Shown here piece after piece: positions 1 to 11,515 of a stretch of 64,000 nucleotides of DNA. The notes beneath the pieces were generated by a model. The model was given only the letters and a program-made list of their open reading frames with translations. It was not told where the DNA came from and made no database searches. The stretch comes from Entonaema liquescens (taxonomy: Eukaryota > Ascomycota > Sordariomycetes > Xylariales > Xylariaceae). The number at the start of each line of letters is the position of its first letter. Position 1 is the first letter of the stretch. Location: NCBI GenBank assembly GCA_902805475.1, contig CADCSX010000008.1, positions 1,364,001 to 1,428,000 of the forward strand. The letters are read 5' to 3'. The translations under genes and the position numbers were made by a program.

Positions 1-2
1 AG

Positions 3-994
3 ACCAAGGCAGCATTCATTGCCGCAAATCTCCTACTTGGAGACATAATCAAGGCTACACCTACTTCCAAGGCCGTTGCTGACCTAGCGCAATTTATGGT
101 TAACTCCAAGTTGAGCCAGGAAGATGTGCTCGCCCGTGCGGCTTCACTAGACTTCCCAGACTCAGTCCTCGACTACTTCGAGGGTTTGATGGGTCAGCCT
201 TTCGATGGCTTCCCCGAGCCTTTCCGTACCCAGGTCTTAGCCCGTGCTGGAAGGAAGAAGATCGAAGGCCAAGCATCTGCTCGTCTTCCGCCAGTCGATT
301 TGGAGGACGTCAAGCAGAAACTAACAGCGAAATATGGCGACTCTATCAGCGAAACTGACGTATGCAGCTATGTCATGTTTCCCGATGTCTTTACGGAATA
401 TCGTACATACTTGGCGCGATATGGCGACATCAGCTCGCTTCCTTCGCAACAAGTCCTTGCCCCGCCTAAGATTGGTGAGGAGCTGGAGTGTCCTACTCCC
501 AGTGGCCGGCTCGTACGCGTCAAAGTAGTAGCGGTACAGCCGCTCGACGAAGGTGAAGAGGTCTCTCCAGATCGTACTGTTTTCTTCCGGGTCGATGGCA
601 AACACAGACAGGCCATAGTGCGCGACTTATCGGGTAAGTCTTCATTCCCCTCCTCATTGCTTTATACATAGTCGTCGCATACTATGTCAGACTTGTATGT
701 CCTACCTTTTAGCTTGTTACTAACAATGCTTTAGTCCAAATTGGGTCTAAGCGTAGGCAAGCTGACCCTAGCATACCTTCTCAAATGGGATCTCCGTTCT
801 CAGGAATAGTGTCGAAGGTCCTCAAAGAAGAGGGGAGCCAAGTCTCGCAAGGCGACGTGATCTTGTCTATCAGCGCGATGAAGATGATTATCAACGTTAG
901 CGCGCCGTCTGATGGCATCTTGCGTAACTTGGACGTAGAAGCTGGTGCTTCCGTGGATAAGGGAGACTTGCTTTTCGAGATATCGAGTTCATAG
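3..994 (+). CDS. Pyruvate carboxylase-like protein, C-terminal part (5' end outside window)
   Basis: Carboxyl-transferase tail plus biotinyl domain of a pyruvate carboxylase-type enzyme (ATP-dependent pyruvate to oxaloacetate). The frame is open from base 3, so the gene begins left of the window. Exon 3-633 ends in phase 1 at a GTAAGT donor; the intron (634-734) has a CTAAC branch site; exon 735-994 joins in frame. Visible features: the family's DI(I/V)K(V/A)TP(S/T)SK..ADLA.FM segment at the start, an FPEPFR segment, and the biotin-accepting AMKM with its lysine codon at 881-883. After AMKM the sequence is IINVSAP where housekeeping fungal enzymes usually carry EM.I.AP, so this looks like a divergent paralogue. 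Its neighbours are oxidases and regulators, which suggests a specialised role. Whether the N-terminal biotin carboxylase is intact cannot be seen. Confidence 0.88.
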
Positions 995-1705
995 TAGAAA
1001 TATTATATAAAGTAACATAGAAAAAATTACACATATCTTTTACCTTGTTGGGCAATAAAGACTGTTCATTTTTTGAAAGGGTTTAGTTAGAAGCATCAGA
1101 AATTCAATTGAACGAGAAAGTGGATACAAAACTTGCCTTAGCTGGATTCTTAAATCTATCATGTATAAAGTACCGAATGTACTTCGCCCTACGAACATCC
1201 ATGTAGTCAAAACCTAGGTAAGCTTCGCTAAGTCTCCAATAGTAGGGCACGGCCCGTACCGTGTATTAACACGTGACAAATTGCGCAATCAGGGGGTTAC
1301 TTAAGACACCAATAGGAAACAAGGTTCACCTACCCGGGATAACCAGATACAGCAGTCATCAAATTGGGGGTCATGTGACTACGCTCTAATGAGCACTAGT
1401 GCTAGTGTATCTCTCACGATAAGCTCCATAAGTTCGTGTTCATCACCAATACTTTCACAGAGACTCCGCCTGGCTTGACTAGGGCTTACGACATGTAATA
1501 ATGACTAAGATTATCAAATACCTAAATACCTAAATTGGTAGGGAGCACTGGGAGCGTAGAAGTCTTCTTTTTATTGTTATATCCACTTGATAACAACTAT
1601 AACTTTTACCTAATCTAATGACGACCAGTGTAGCCCTGGGCACTTTCCCACTAAGACATCCTTACGACTTATAAGTACTACTGCTTGTCTGAGGCCGATA
1701 CCTTT
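995..1705. other. Intergenic, shared 3' region of two convergent genes
   Basis: AT-rich tail after the carboxylase-like gene, including AATAAA at about 1055 as a possible polyadenylation signal. No supported coding sequence or RNA gene seen. Confidence 0.5.
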
Positions 1706-2854
1706 TTACGCCTTTCCATATAGATCCTCCCTCCTTGACTTGCTGTTCGGGTCGAGATATGGTACCTCCGCAATACCTACGGCGCGGTGACCATCTCGTT
1801 CTCCCAACCTATCATAATCGTGGGTCGCAGTGTGGAACGTGCTGCGGTTGTCCCAGATAGCTGTGTGGAGGTTAGCCGGTTTCAATAAAGTCCCGTTATT
1901 GACTGGGGAACTTACCGATATCGTTCTCGTTCTTCCACTTGAACCGAACCTGGAAATCGTGGTTTTCTATGAGCGTCTGGGTCAACAACTTGATGGTCTC
2001 CTGCGACTCGTTCTCATTGAGCTCGTTGATGTACTTGGGGAACGCTGCCGCCGCGTAAATGCTCTTCCATCCCGTGACGGGGTTGGTGCGTACGACGGGG
2101 TGTACAGCTGTGAAGCTCTTTCCGACGTTCTTGGGGTTACCACGCGGTCCCTCGAAGATTTTGTCATTGTGGAACAATAGACCATTAGCGATGTAGGTCG
2201 CCGTTAAGCCCTCAAGGAACTTCTGGTACGGCGTTGAGAGGCGGTCGTAAATGTGGTAGCCGCTAACCCAGAGTGTGTCACCACCGTTCTTAGGCAGTAG
2301 CGTTAGGCGCAGGGACGAGAAATCCGGGGCACATTCTCGAATTGATGTCCGAATGCCATTGCTGGCTGTGCTTGTTGGCATCCTTGTCTCCACTGTATAC
2401 CTTCTTGCGGTGGACTGAGTTGATGGTGCTGATGTGCCTGTCTCCCACACCGAACTCTGATGTTTCGTTTAGGATAGGGTGGACGTGTAGGCTCGACTCA
2501 GCTGGCTTGCCAGTAAGCTCACCTAGTCTCTGGATCAGAAACTTCTGCTGGTCATCCGTCAAGTTGTTTTGTGCGCGGAAGAAGACAACACCACGCTGGG
2601 CAACTGAGAAAGTGACCAAGTCAGCCTAGTGCTAGTGAAGGTATAACTTAATTCCTAGTAAACTTACTAGTGATGCCCAGGTCACGGATTAACTCATCGG
2701 CATTTGGAGCATTGATGATATCGTCCACAAGGTTCACGTTGTTGAACTCCCGGCCAATAGCTGGGGTGCTATCATCATATGAAAATTTCTCGAGAACCCC
2801 CGAAAGCTTAAGGGGCTTCGGAAATTGAGTCTCACTCTTTCCTAGCGAGCCCAT
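1706..2854 (-). pseudogene. TauD/TfdA-family Fe(II)/2-oxoglutarate dioxygenase, frame broken by two small indels
   Basis: Alpha-ketoglutarate-dependent taurine/sulfonate dioxygenase-like protein. Exons are 2854-2668, 2603-1916 and 1860-1706, with GTAAGT donors; the last exon is too short to appear as a free ORF and encodes the AIWDNRSTFHTATHDY segment. Iron ligands are present: HxD in WHSDI (about 2350-2360) and the distal His in THDY; a later Arg (DGHR) fits the 2-oxoglutarate site. Middle motifs include GGDTLW and YQKFLEGLTATY. Between WHSDI and PDFSSLRL the frame changes. Family spacing (WHSDI.FE..P.D.SSLRL) is recovered only if one base is missing at about 2339-2343 and one in the C-run at 2326-2329. 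Exons sum to 1030 nt, two short of a multiple of three. A recent pseudogene or assembly errors are both possible. Substrate unknown; the gene is convergent with the carboxylase-like gene. Confidence 0.82.
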
Positions 2855-5800
2855 GTTGAGTTGATATCAAATTTAACGGTAGATAAGGAGTAGTAGATAT
2901 GATCGATATGATTAGATGGATGTTCTCTGTTGGATAGCACAGTTCAAGCCCAAAACATTATGTCAATTTGGTTGATTGATGTCTTTATATACACCTCCAA
3001 CACCAAGAATCGTCCAAGTCCTCGATGTAGTTGCATAAGAATCGGCCACCCATCGGCTTCAAACTGAAGGAGTATAATCCCTGCGGCCTTAGTGAGAGAA
3101 TCATCCAGGAACAAGTCGTTCGAAGGAAGAAACTTCTGCCTCACCGCCGATGTGCTGACCTGCATCAAGATAAGGCTCTCTAACACCTACCTGACTATAG
3201 ATGAGGCCTAGTAAATTAGCGCCAAACCTGTGCCGTCGACAATTGGCAACCATGCTGTTGCTTTAGCCGGCTTCTGCCGCCCCTAGCCATTCCAGCAACT
3301 TTCTCCGTCCTGTCAATCCGGGAGTTCATCCTACTGCCGTGTCATACGACATTCGTTCGTGTCCGGTCGGACGGGGTAATGTCATTTGCAAAGACTATTG
3401 CGATATGAAATTGGGGAAAAAATATAATATAATAATTACTTCTTATTTGAATATTTATATATATTATGGTATATCCCCCCTCATACTATAGCAATCAGCC
3501 CTTCTTATTGAATTAAATTTCAGTTATATGAGAATTATAAAATATAACATTATTATATAAGTAATATTAGCTAACCAGGTATATGGCTTATGGAATGTTA
3601 TATTCAATTACCCTCTAGCAAATACGACATGTCAGGTAATCATGTCGAATCTCTTAGTCTTCACCAGGGGGTCTAGCCGGTGGGTCTGTATAGGTACATG
3701 TAACTCAGCTCGTCTGCATACCCAAGTACATGCATATGCATTGCATTGGGCTAAACCAGGTCTTCAGAACTAGGGGGTATTTATTAGAGGAGATGGGGTG
3801 TATATATCTTCATGCATGGCCACACGACTGCAGGATACATGCCTATCGAACGGCATGGAGGATTATCCAATTAAATCTTTCAACTTCGATATGCATGGCA
3901 CATACTCTATATGGAAACCGTGATCTCGATGAACCAATTGGATACTACATGGATTTTAGTCCAATCCTGTGATGGGCATGATTTTGGGACAAATAAGCAG
4001 ACCTCTAGGGATGACCTGTCTTGACACGTTCTTTCGTGATACGAGATATCGTGGCATAGACTGTGTTCAGGTGTCATACTCAGTTCTCCCAATATTCTCC
4101 CTTTCTAGGTTCGTCCTAGGTCCAGAACCTCTCCGCTTAAAGCGGCGACACCTGTCCTTAGACGCCCGAGCAAACTTGATTCCGGCCTCGCTCATGATGC
4201 CTTGCCTGTTATGTTTCGTCTTCAGCGGCGAGGGTCCCTGTTGTGTAAGAGCAGGCATTAACTTCCTAATAGGGCCGAGAGAGAAAAATCGTGTAAGAGG
4301 TTGCCTTGCGCCAAATCCCTTTCCACTTTACTCGCCTCTAAAGCAAGAAAGGTGGGCGGAATGGTTTCCAGGCGACACATGCATAGGGGAATGTTGTGAG
4401 TAACCCGGGGCATGATGTTACCAAAGCTTGCATTCTGGTACTTCGTCTTCCATGGTTCTAAGACTTACAAGTGGCATGAGAAAGGGTAGGTATCGGTTGG
4501 TGCCGTCGTGGTTCGACTGAAGTATCTGCCTGGTTCTATGGCTTTCTTTCTCTTTTTCCACCTTTTCCCTATACTGTGAGATGGCTCACTCCGAGACCAA
4601 CTGCGTAGCTGATTAGAGCAGAGCAGAGCCTACAGGTGTAGCATTACCATCCCAGATATATTGTTAAGTTCTTCTAGGCTGTATTACCCCCTCTCACGCT
4701 TTTCTTCTGTTGCACTCTGTATAAACTTCTTCCTGCCTCATAGGTATTAAATATTGTTGCTTCATGTGTTGACCGTCCCATAATAATATTGGGCTAATAT
4801 ACTCCTTCTTTATTTTCAAATTGCGAATTAATAAGACCACTTTTTTGTATCAAGGGAATTATATATATAATATCACGGATAGGCTGCTGAAACCTGGTTG
4901 TTTATACGATCATCATCATCAAGTGCTGAATGAGAGGTTACATGAGATTGGATATCAAGGTCGCCTTTTTTTTTTTTTCACATTTACTCAATTGCCCTAT
5001 CAAAGTAGCTACTGTGAATGACTTTTGTGCAAGGCAGATAGTCATACACACCATCGTTCAGCAAGTAATTATATCTCAAGGCCATGGTGTATTCCTCCCA
5101 CTCCTAGGATCTAATAAATATTAACTGATCGGTATTATCGTCATTAAACTTCTAGTCTTAATAAATAAGAAGCGTTAAATTTTACGTAAGAGTGGAATTG
5201 AGAAAATGCCCTAGCGTTCGGTTTGCGATATATAGTGGCCGAAATAATAGCGGATTCAATCTACATTTTAGAAGGGATATTTCGTAAGGGTCCCTAAGGG
5301 GTTCTCATTGAGTCCCTACACCAAGCGCCAAACACCAACTATTAATAAATTAAATTAAGTAACTCCATGATAACGGTGAAGCCAAAGAATAAAATTATAA
5401 TATTATGTGCCTAAATCTTCTTTATATATTTACGAAAGCTAGGTACGTTTAGCAGGGGAGATATCCCCACATTTTACTTGATAGTACCTTGACCCTCCTT
5501 TACGCAAGTATGTGATTGTCAACGTATTGACACCCTAAGTTCTCATGCTATTGTCATAGTGGTTCATAATAGACAAGAGTTGTCACTGGAAAATCTTAGC
5601 GATCTGAACTTATAGTTCTAAGCTCGCGAGGTAAAATCACCCCTTGAGCGCAATAAGGATATGAGCTTGAGGCTCAAATAACCTTGCCTCATATGTCATT
5701 GCTCGCTCTTTATTCGTTGAATCCTATTAGGAGCTAGTTGAACTTAGGCTACTCATAGTTCAACCCGAGAGGAAACTAAACCAATCGGAATTTTTGTTCT

Positions 5801-6646
5801 TGACGAACTGGTGTAACGTGGAAGATGCCCGGCGATCTGGGACCTAATTTTGATTGAGACATGAATTCAGCCTAGTCAACAGTAGCTCATCGGAAACTTA
5901 TAAGCAGTAGGTAGCAGTAGCATGGCGTCTCTTCCTTCGCCACGTGGGTTTCCGTCCCTATATATGTATAGGTGAAGCTTCTCATGTGAGTACCGAGTTC
6001 ACTAGGTATTTGACCCCTGACGTCTAGGACTTCAGGGGTAACATCGCTTGTTTAACATTCATATACGTCATGTTAAGTTTATCGCTTAAGTATATACGCA
6101 TGGAATTGAGTTGCTTCTTTCGGAATCTATTCGAAGTTTCTTAAATAAATCTGATTAAACGTTATTGGTGACCTACCTATGAGTTGAGAGAATCTTTGAA
6201 AGACATATACCTACCTACTCCCTATATATCTAAGATATAGAAAAGTATCAATACATTAATAGTTGATAATCAACACAGCATCTCAGGGGCCGTATATTAA
6301 AAAATGAAGCAGTCTCCCTTGCCCGTAAGTACGCTTAAACGTTGTTGATATATGGCAATATATCGGTTAATACGCTTTTGCTTTCGTAACCACATATATT
6401 TGTACGTCCTGGAATAAGATTATCATCAAATATGTACCTACCGGGGTTCCCCAACTCTCGTTACCGAATCATCAACCGCAAGTGAACATGTCTCCGTCAA
6501 TGCGATAGGTATTCCCGAAACCCCTCATATAAGAAGGACAATTTCCATTCACAAGATATGCCTCAATGGAACTTTATTAGAATACCTTATAATTGGATTC
6601 AAATGTATATTATATTTCGTATCGTTAGCAGTCACATAATCTCATA
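2855..6646. other. Long intergenic region, no gene recognised
   Basis: About 3.8 kb with only short ORFs lacking recognisable motifs or credible splicing. It contains an AT-rich patch at about 3410-3560 and a T-run near 4968-4978. The right end serves as promoter for the FAD monooxygenase. I see no tRNA, rRNA or transposon ends. Confidence 0.5.
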
Positions 6647-8273
6647 ATGTCCGGCAGTGAAACACAAAGCAACAAGCCTATCGGCTTTCAACTTCATCTG
6701 ATTGTTGTGGGTGCAGGACTCGCCGGCCTTGCCGCTGCAATCAGCACACGTCTTGAGGGCCACAGAGTTACACTATTGGAGAAAACCTCCAAATTAGAGG
6801 AAGTTGGTGCTGGGCTACAAGTTACCCCTAATGCAAGCCGTCTGTTTCACTACTGGGGAGTTTTCGACGAGCTAAGTCCTAAGGCCGCTGTTCCATCCTA
6901 CCTGGCCGTGCGACGATATGATGGCACGCGCATCCTATCTCGTGAGGATCACTTTCAAGAGAAAATACTCGAGCGATATGGAGCCCCCTTCTGGAATCTC
7001 CATCGTGCAGACTTGCAGGAAGCGTTGGTGCGCCGCGCTCGCTCACTTGGGGTGGAGATTCGGCTGGGTGCTGACGTCCAACACGTTGACTTTCAAAATG
7101 CCGCAGTAGTTACACAAGATGGTCAAACAGTACAAGGCGATCTAGTTCTTGGCGCAGACGGTTTATGGTCGCGGACGAGGACCTTTTTGCTTGAACAACA
7201 GCTAACGCCGAAGCCAACTGGGGATCTTGCGTATCGAATTATACTCAAGCTAGAGGATATCAATGATCCGGAATTACGGAACTTAGTTTCAAACCCATCT
7301 GTCAATTTCTGGATTGGCCCGGAATCTCACGTTGTGGGGTATTCAGTCCGACAGGGTCGCATGTATAACCTCGTTCTATTGCGCCCGGATGACTTACCTG
7401 AACACGTGAGTCGCTCTGCTGCCGATGTGGATGAGATGCGGAAACTATTCGAACCATGGGACCCAATGTGAGTTACTCTCTCGAATGATTAGTCTGCTAG
7501 CTATTACTCACCTGAGGTTTATGACAGCTTGAATAAGTTGCTGGCATGTGTGGACCGAGTGGATAAATGGCGACTGATGCATAGTAACTCTACCTTCACC
7601 ATTCTTGATGGAACTACTATTGGATATAAGTCTAATATGAACGGTGTTTCTAGTCTCTCCCTTGGACACTTGGGTGAATAAGGACTCTACTTTCCTCCTA
7701 GCGTAAGTTATGCCTCTTGTATTCGTAACCCCCTACTAGACCACTAACCCTACTAAACTCAGGGGCGATGCATGTCACCCAATGCTACCGTATCTTGCGC
7801 AAGGTGCCAATTCTTCCCTGGAAGACGGCGCTGTCCTTGGTCGGCTACTTAAATATGTAACTAGCCGCGACAAGCTAGCCCCTGCGCTCGAGCTATATCA
7901 ACAGCTACGAAAAGCCCGAGGCGAGGCAATAGCAAATGAGGCATTAGGTCAGGTAGGTTGAGTACCAGTGAGGGGGAACATTTACGTGCAATATATTAAC
8001 TTATACACGACTTAAGAGAGACTCGTTCCATTTACCCGACGGCCCTTCTCAGGAGCAACGAGATGCTATCTTCCTCGAAAGTCTGGGCAAGGAACCAACA
8101 CCGAATTTCCCTAGTCGCTGGTAAGAGTTAAACGAAAACTTTAAATTCACCGTTGAGCTTATACAGCTAACGAGTAGCTCATATTTAGGACCTGCCCTAC
8201 AGTACAACCGTGGCTATATAGCTATGATTCTGTAGTTGAAGCTGACAAGGCTTACGCGGCGGGTCCATTCTGA
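6647..8273 (+). CDS. FAD-dependent monooxygenase (salicylate hydroxylase-like)
   Basis: Group A flavoprotein hydroxylase of the UbiH/salicylate hydroxylase family: NAD(P)H- and O2-dependent hydroxylation of an aromatic or polyketide substrate. Six exons (6647-7467, 7528-7583, 7654-7702, 7763-7952, 8017-8120, 8189-8273) sum to 1305 nt, giving 434 aa, the usual family length. Motifs in order: N-terminal dinucleotide-binding VVGAGLAGLAAAI; an Arg in LHRADLQ; the FAD/NADPH-contact motif GDLVLGADGLWSRTR; and FAD ribose-contact GDACHPMLPYLAQGANSSLE, split by intron 3. The small internal exons were placed by motif continuity and phase. The start is the first ATG in frame, about 25 residues before the nucleotide-binding fold. 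It is tail-to-tail with the AflR-like gene, so a role in the same pathway is plausible but inferred. Confidence 0.92.
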
Positions 8274-8622
8274 TTCCCATAGATTGTGCACCCGCACACT
8301 CCTGTCCTTGATTTAACATAAAAAGTATATAGATATACTGTTTACATTTTACCTTAAACATGGACCTATAGGGTTTACTCTTAGATTTATATACATGGCA
8401 CCACATGTTAGATATGACACTTAGGTAGAACGTCCATAGAACCATTCTTTAAGAAGCACCATTAACCAGGTGGAATTTAACCGAAGGTTCGACATAAAAC
8501 ATTCCATATCCAGGTGGAAACCCCTGTACATATAAATATCTGTGTATCATATCGAATGATGTCGGCTCATCATGACTCCTAATAGCTTCGCCCAATTTCA
8601 TGATACTTCAACCGGGCATGAG
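8274..8622. other. Convergent intergenic spacer
   Basis: 349 bp between the stop codons of the FAD monooxygenase and the AflR-like regulator. AT-rich 3' flank; nothing else seen. Confidence 0.5.
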
Positions 8623-9968
8623 TTACGGCATAATGAAATCCCGCAAAGACTGCTCGAGTTCCAAAACCGATCTATCTAAGTTATCCAATATCAAGGGAAC
8701 TGGATTGTGTAGAGGAGACCAGCTATTCCGAGCATCACTCTTATCGTTCGATCGTCCCATGTTGATTCTATTACGAACATCCTCCAGCCCTTCCTTGATC
8801 CTCGTTAGCATCCGAATAATTAGCATCCCTATAATAAACATCTGTTCCTCCTCGGGAACTTGGAACTCATCAACGGTGATCTTCATCGGAGGGGCTGTTA
8901 TCAGGGGAGCGTTTGAAGTTTGTCGTAGGTGCGCGCCGCGGTTCGCGCCACGAGACTCCCTAGCAGAGTCATTCTCCGCCCTGGGTGAAGCTGCGTTCGT
9001 AATAGCAGCACCAGAAATTATCGACACGTTACTCCCAGGAGGGTTTTCGGTAGACGCATGCTTCTGCTGCTGGTATGTGAGAAACCTCCACACACGTTTC
9101 ACTACCGTGCCGAGACTAATAAGTAACAATTGCAACGCGCTACAATCTTCGTCATCCCTGCATGACTGGCAACTCATACTTGACTTCCACAGACGCAGGC
9201 ATCGGTTGGCCACATCCAGCGTAATAACAATAAAATGAGGATCGTGAGTTCGGTCCAGTTCCTTGATATGACATAGGAATCGGGCATGTTGCTGGAGGCA
9301 ACTACACCGAGCAAGCTCACTTCGATGTCCAAAGTCTTGGTTACTTGGCGATGTGGCTCTGTAATTATATGGCTGTTGATAACCGACTTGCACAGCGTTA
9401 GGCTGCTGTGCCCTTATGATAGGAGACTGTTGCAATTGGTCTAAATCCATCCACGGCTCTTGGTCACCCTACATAGGGTAGACTACAGTCAGACTTACAT
9501 CCAGAGCCATGAATAGGCAGTAAATAGTCGAGAATAACGAAAAGGGGCACTTACCTGTACGAGAAAAGATCTAGTTGCGACCTCCGTCTCCTCAAGGTTA
9601 GCATGATCTCGGACAGGTACTGTCTCTGGGCTCGAGAACGTATATGGCGAATCTGACAATGCGTTTATAAGTACATCATTGAGGCCAGCCGGATCATCCT
9701 GTTGGACATGGCTATCTAACAGAGGATCTTGAGCAGTCACTCTGAGATGACGACTTTGATTTGGTAACCCCGTCGTCTTGATAGTCGAAGGGATTGCTTT
9801 CCTGTTAGCTGCACCCTTTGGCGGACGGCCTAATCGATTCGAGATGCTATAGTGGCATTGACTGCCCGATCTGGTGCAAGCTATACACGGATTTCCTCGA
9901 GAGCACTTTGTCTTAGCTCTATAACAGCTATCACAGGTGGCGCGCACTTTATAAGCGAGTGGTCGCAT
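8623..9968 (-). CDS. AflR-type Zn2Cys6 transcription factor
   Basis: Nuclear regulator with an N-terminal Zn2Cys6 cluster and a C-terminal aflatoxin-regulatory-protein (AflR)-like region. Exon 1 (9968-9555) ends in phase 0 after FLVQ; exon 2 (9468-8623) resumes with GDQEPWMDLDQL; total 1260 nt, 419 aa. The zinc cluster sits at residues 12-39 (CDSCYRAKTKC, then C..C and a final C in SQCHYS), followed by the basic GRPPKG segment usual in this subclass. Exon 2 has CSCLQQHARFL, the hallmark that opens the AflR domain, and a helical C-terminal part with QLLLISLGTVVKRVW. Members of this subclass usually regulate secondary-metabolite clusters. Convergent with the FAD monooxygenase, a likely target. 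Target promoters not determined. Confidence 0.88.
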
Positions 9969-10673
9969 CGCAAGTCCGAATTGTGAATCAAAAGGGTTAA
10001 TTTGAATTGGTCAATTGGTTAGCGAACCTATTCGAATTGCCCACATCAGGAATATTAAGATTGTGTAAGAAATTTTCGACGCTGTACTATCTAAACTCGG
10101 GGTGGTGAACGCTGTGCTCTCTTACAACACGTCGAGCAAGCCCCTGTCAGGAGTTAAGATCGCGGTGATCCCATTGGAAACACGCCAAATGTAGTAACAT
10201 TCCTGAATGGTTGACAGGGATATTCAGCGATTCCGATTGACTGTCTTCCTATTTAGGAAATCTTCCCCACGATTTCCATAGTGGCCCGGAACCAACCCGA
10301 ATTGGGTTCCTCCTCGTAGGAATAACTACATGGAAGCCATCTTCCAGACCTGAGACAAGAAAATGATAAGTGATCAAGATAAATTTACTCTAACCTTCAT
10401 ATGGTTCTTCGATATAATCAGCATGATAGCATATGATCGGACTCCGAAAGGTGGGCCATAAATAGGATATTGGTAACCCTGTAAGCATGCTCGTTACTCA
10501 CTAACGTGATCGATGACAGATGAGGATAGTCTTGTTAAGAGGAAGCTCTTCAAAACAAATATAACTATAAAGATAAAGTTACAGTATAATATTTCATATT
10601 AGAGCGCTGGTTTAGGATTCTTCATTACTCGAAAACGACTTCTTGGTCGCTCCATCTTCGCTGCTTGATTGAT
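9969..10673. other. Intergenic, promoter of the AflR-like gene
   Basis: About 700 bp between the start of the AflR-like gene and the stop of the next gene on the same strand. No ORF or RNA recognised. Confidence 0.4.
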
Positions 10674-11515
10674 TCACGATCCCTTTCCAGAAAGAGCACC
10701 AATTCCCCCAACGCCGTAAAACTTTCGCAAGTTCTTGCTGGATAACCATTCCTCAGGCACCGACATACTTTCCATGTCTAACGAGTATTAGTCCGACATA
10801 TCAACAATAGATTGTTACCTAACTCACATTCTCTCTTAGCCCGACTGCTTTCGGCTGTATCATGCCATAACCTTAAACACCATGTGGCGGCCAGGGCGTC
10901 TCTAGTTCCTCCTTTTATTGATGCTGCGATTACTAATTTATGTTGGCCATCTTTGGTATCTTCGTATGCCACCCGTTCGCCATTCGCGTTGGTCCACGTA
11001 TAACGAGCAGGTGTCCGTTCCTTCTTGACATTGAACACGAGTTCGGGTTGCTCATCGAATAAAGGCTTATCTGTCCAGCTTCTCCCCGGGCTCACGAGAA
11101 CCTTGAATGTAGTCTTCCCAAGCCGCGACTTGGTTATCTCCAAGCTGATATTGCCTAGTGTATCAGGCGACACAGAAGTGAGATAATAGGCCGGAGTATC
11201 CGTACGGTACTTCGCACCTAATGGATGCGCCAGGTAAAATATGTGTTGCTTTCGACTATCAGTATGAATGTCAGCAGAAGTTAATGTGTCGACATCCGAT
11301 AACTGATAGTTTTCGATTCTCTTGAAGGTCATCGATGTGGCCTTCTGTGGGATGGCGGTCACGTCTCGGTCTATCTCATAAAGCCAATTGGTAGGGTCGG
11401 CCTCGGGTGCTATGTATCCATCCTTAAGCACAAGCGCTATTGGATTCAAGACATCTTCTAGTTCGTTTGAACCCTGATGAGAAAGCAAGTTCTCAGTACT
11501 CAATTCCGCCGTCAT
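10674..11515 (-). CDS. Hypothetical protein, 263 aa
   Basis: Function not recognised. Exon 1 is 11515-10828. A GTGAGT donor, a GACTAAT branch site and a TTAG acceptor define a 50-nt intron; exon 2 (10777-10674) then replaces the read-through tail with a C-terminus ending YGVGGIGALSGKGS. Exons total 792 nt. The protein is soluble, with no signal peptide or membrane segment. Its middle, beta-strand rich in appearance, contains HIFYLAHPLGAKYRTDTPAYYLTS, GNISLEITKSRLGKTTFKV and RYTWTNANGERVAYEDT, followed by TWCLRLWHDT. The alternation of short strands is loosely reminiscent of a tubby-C/LURP-one type barrel, but that is only an impression. The gene is divergent from the Zn2Cys6 gene at 13.1 kb across 1.6 kb. 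Confidence 0.75.
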
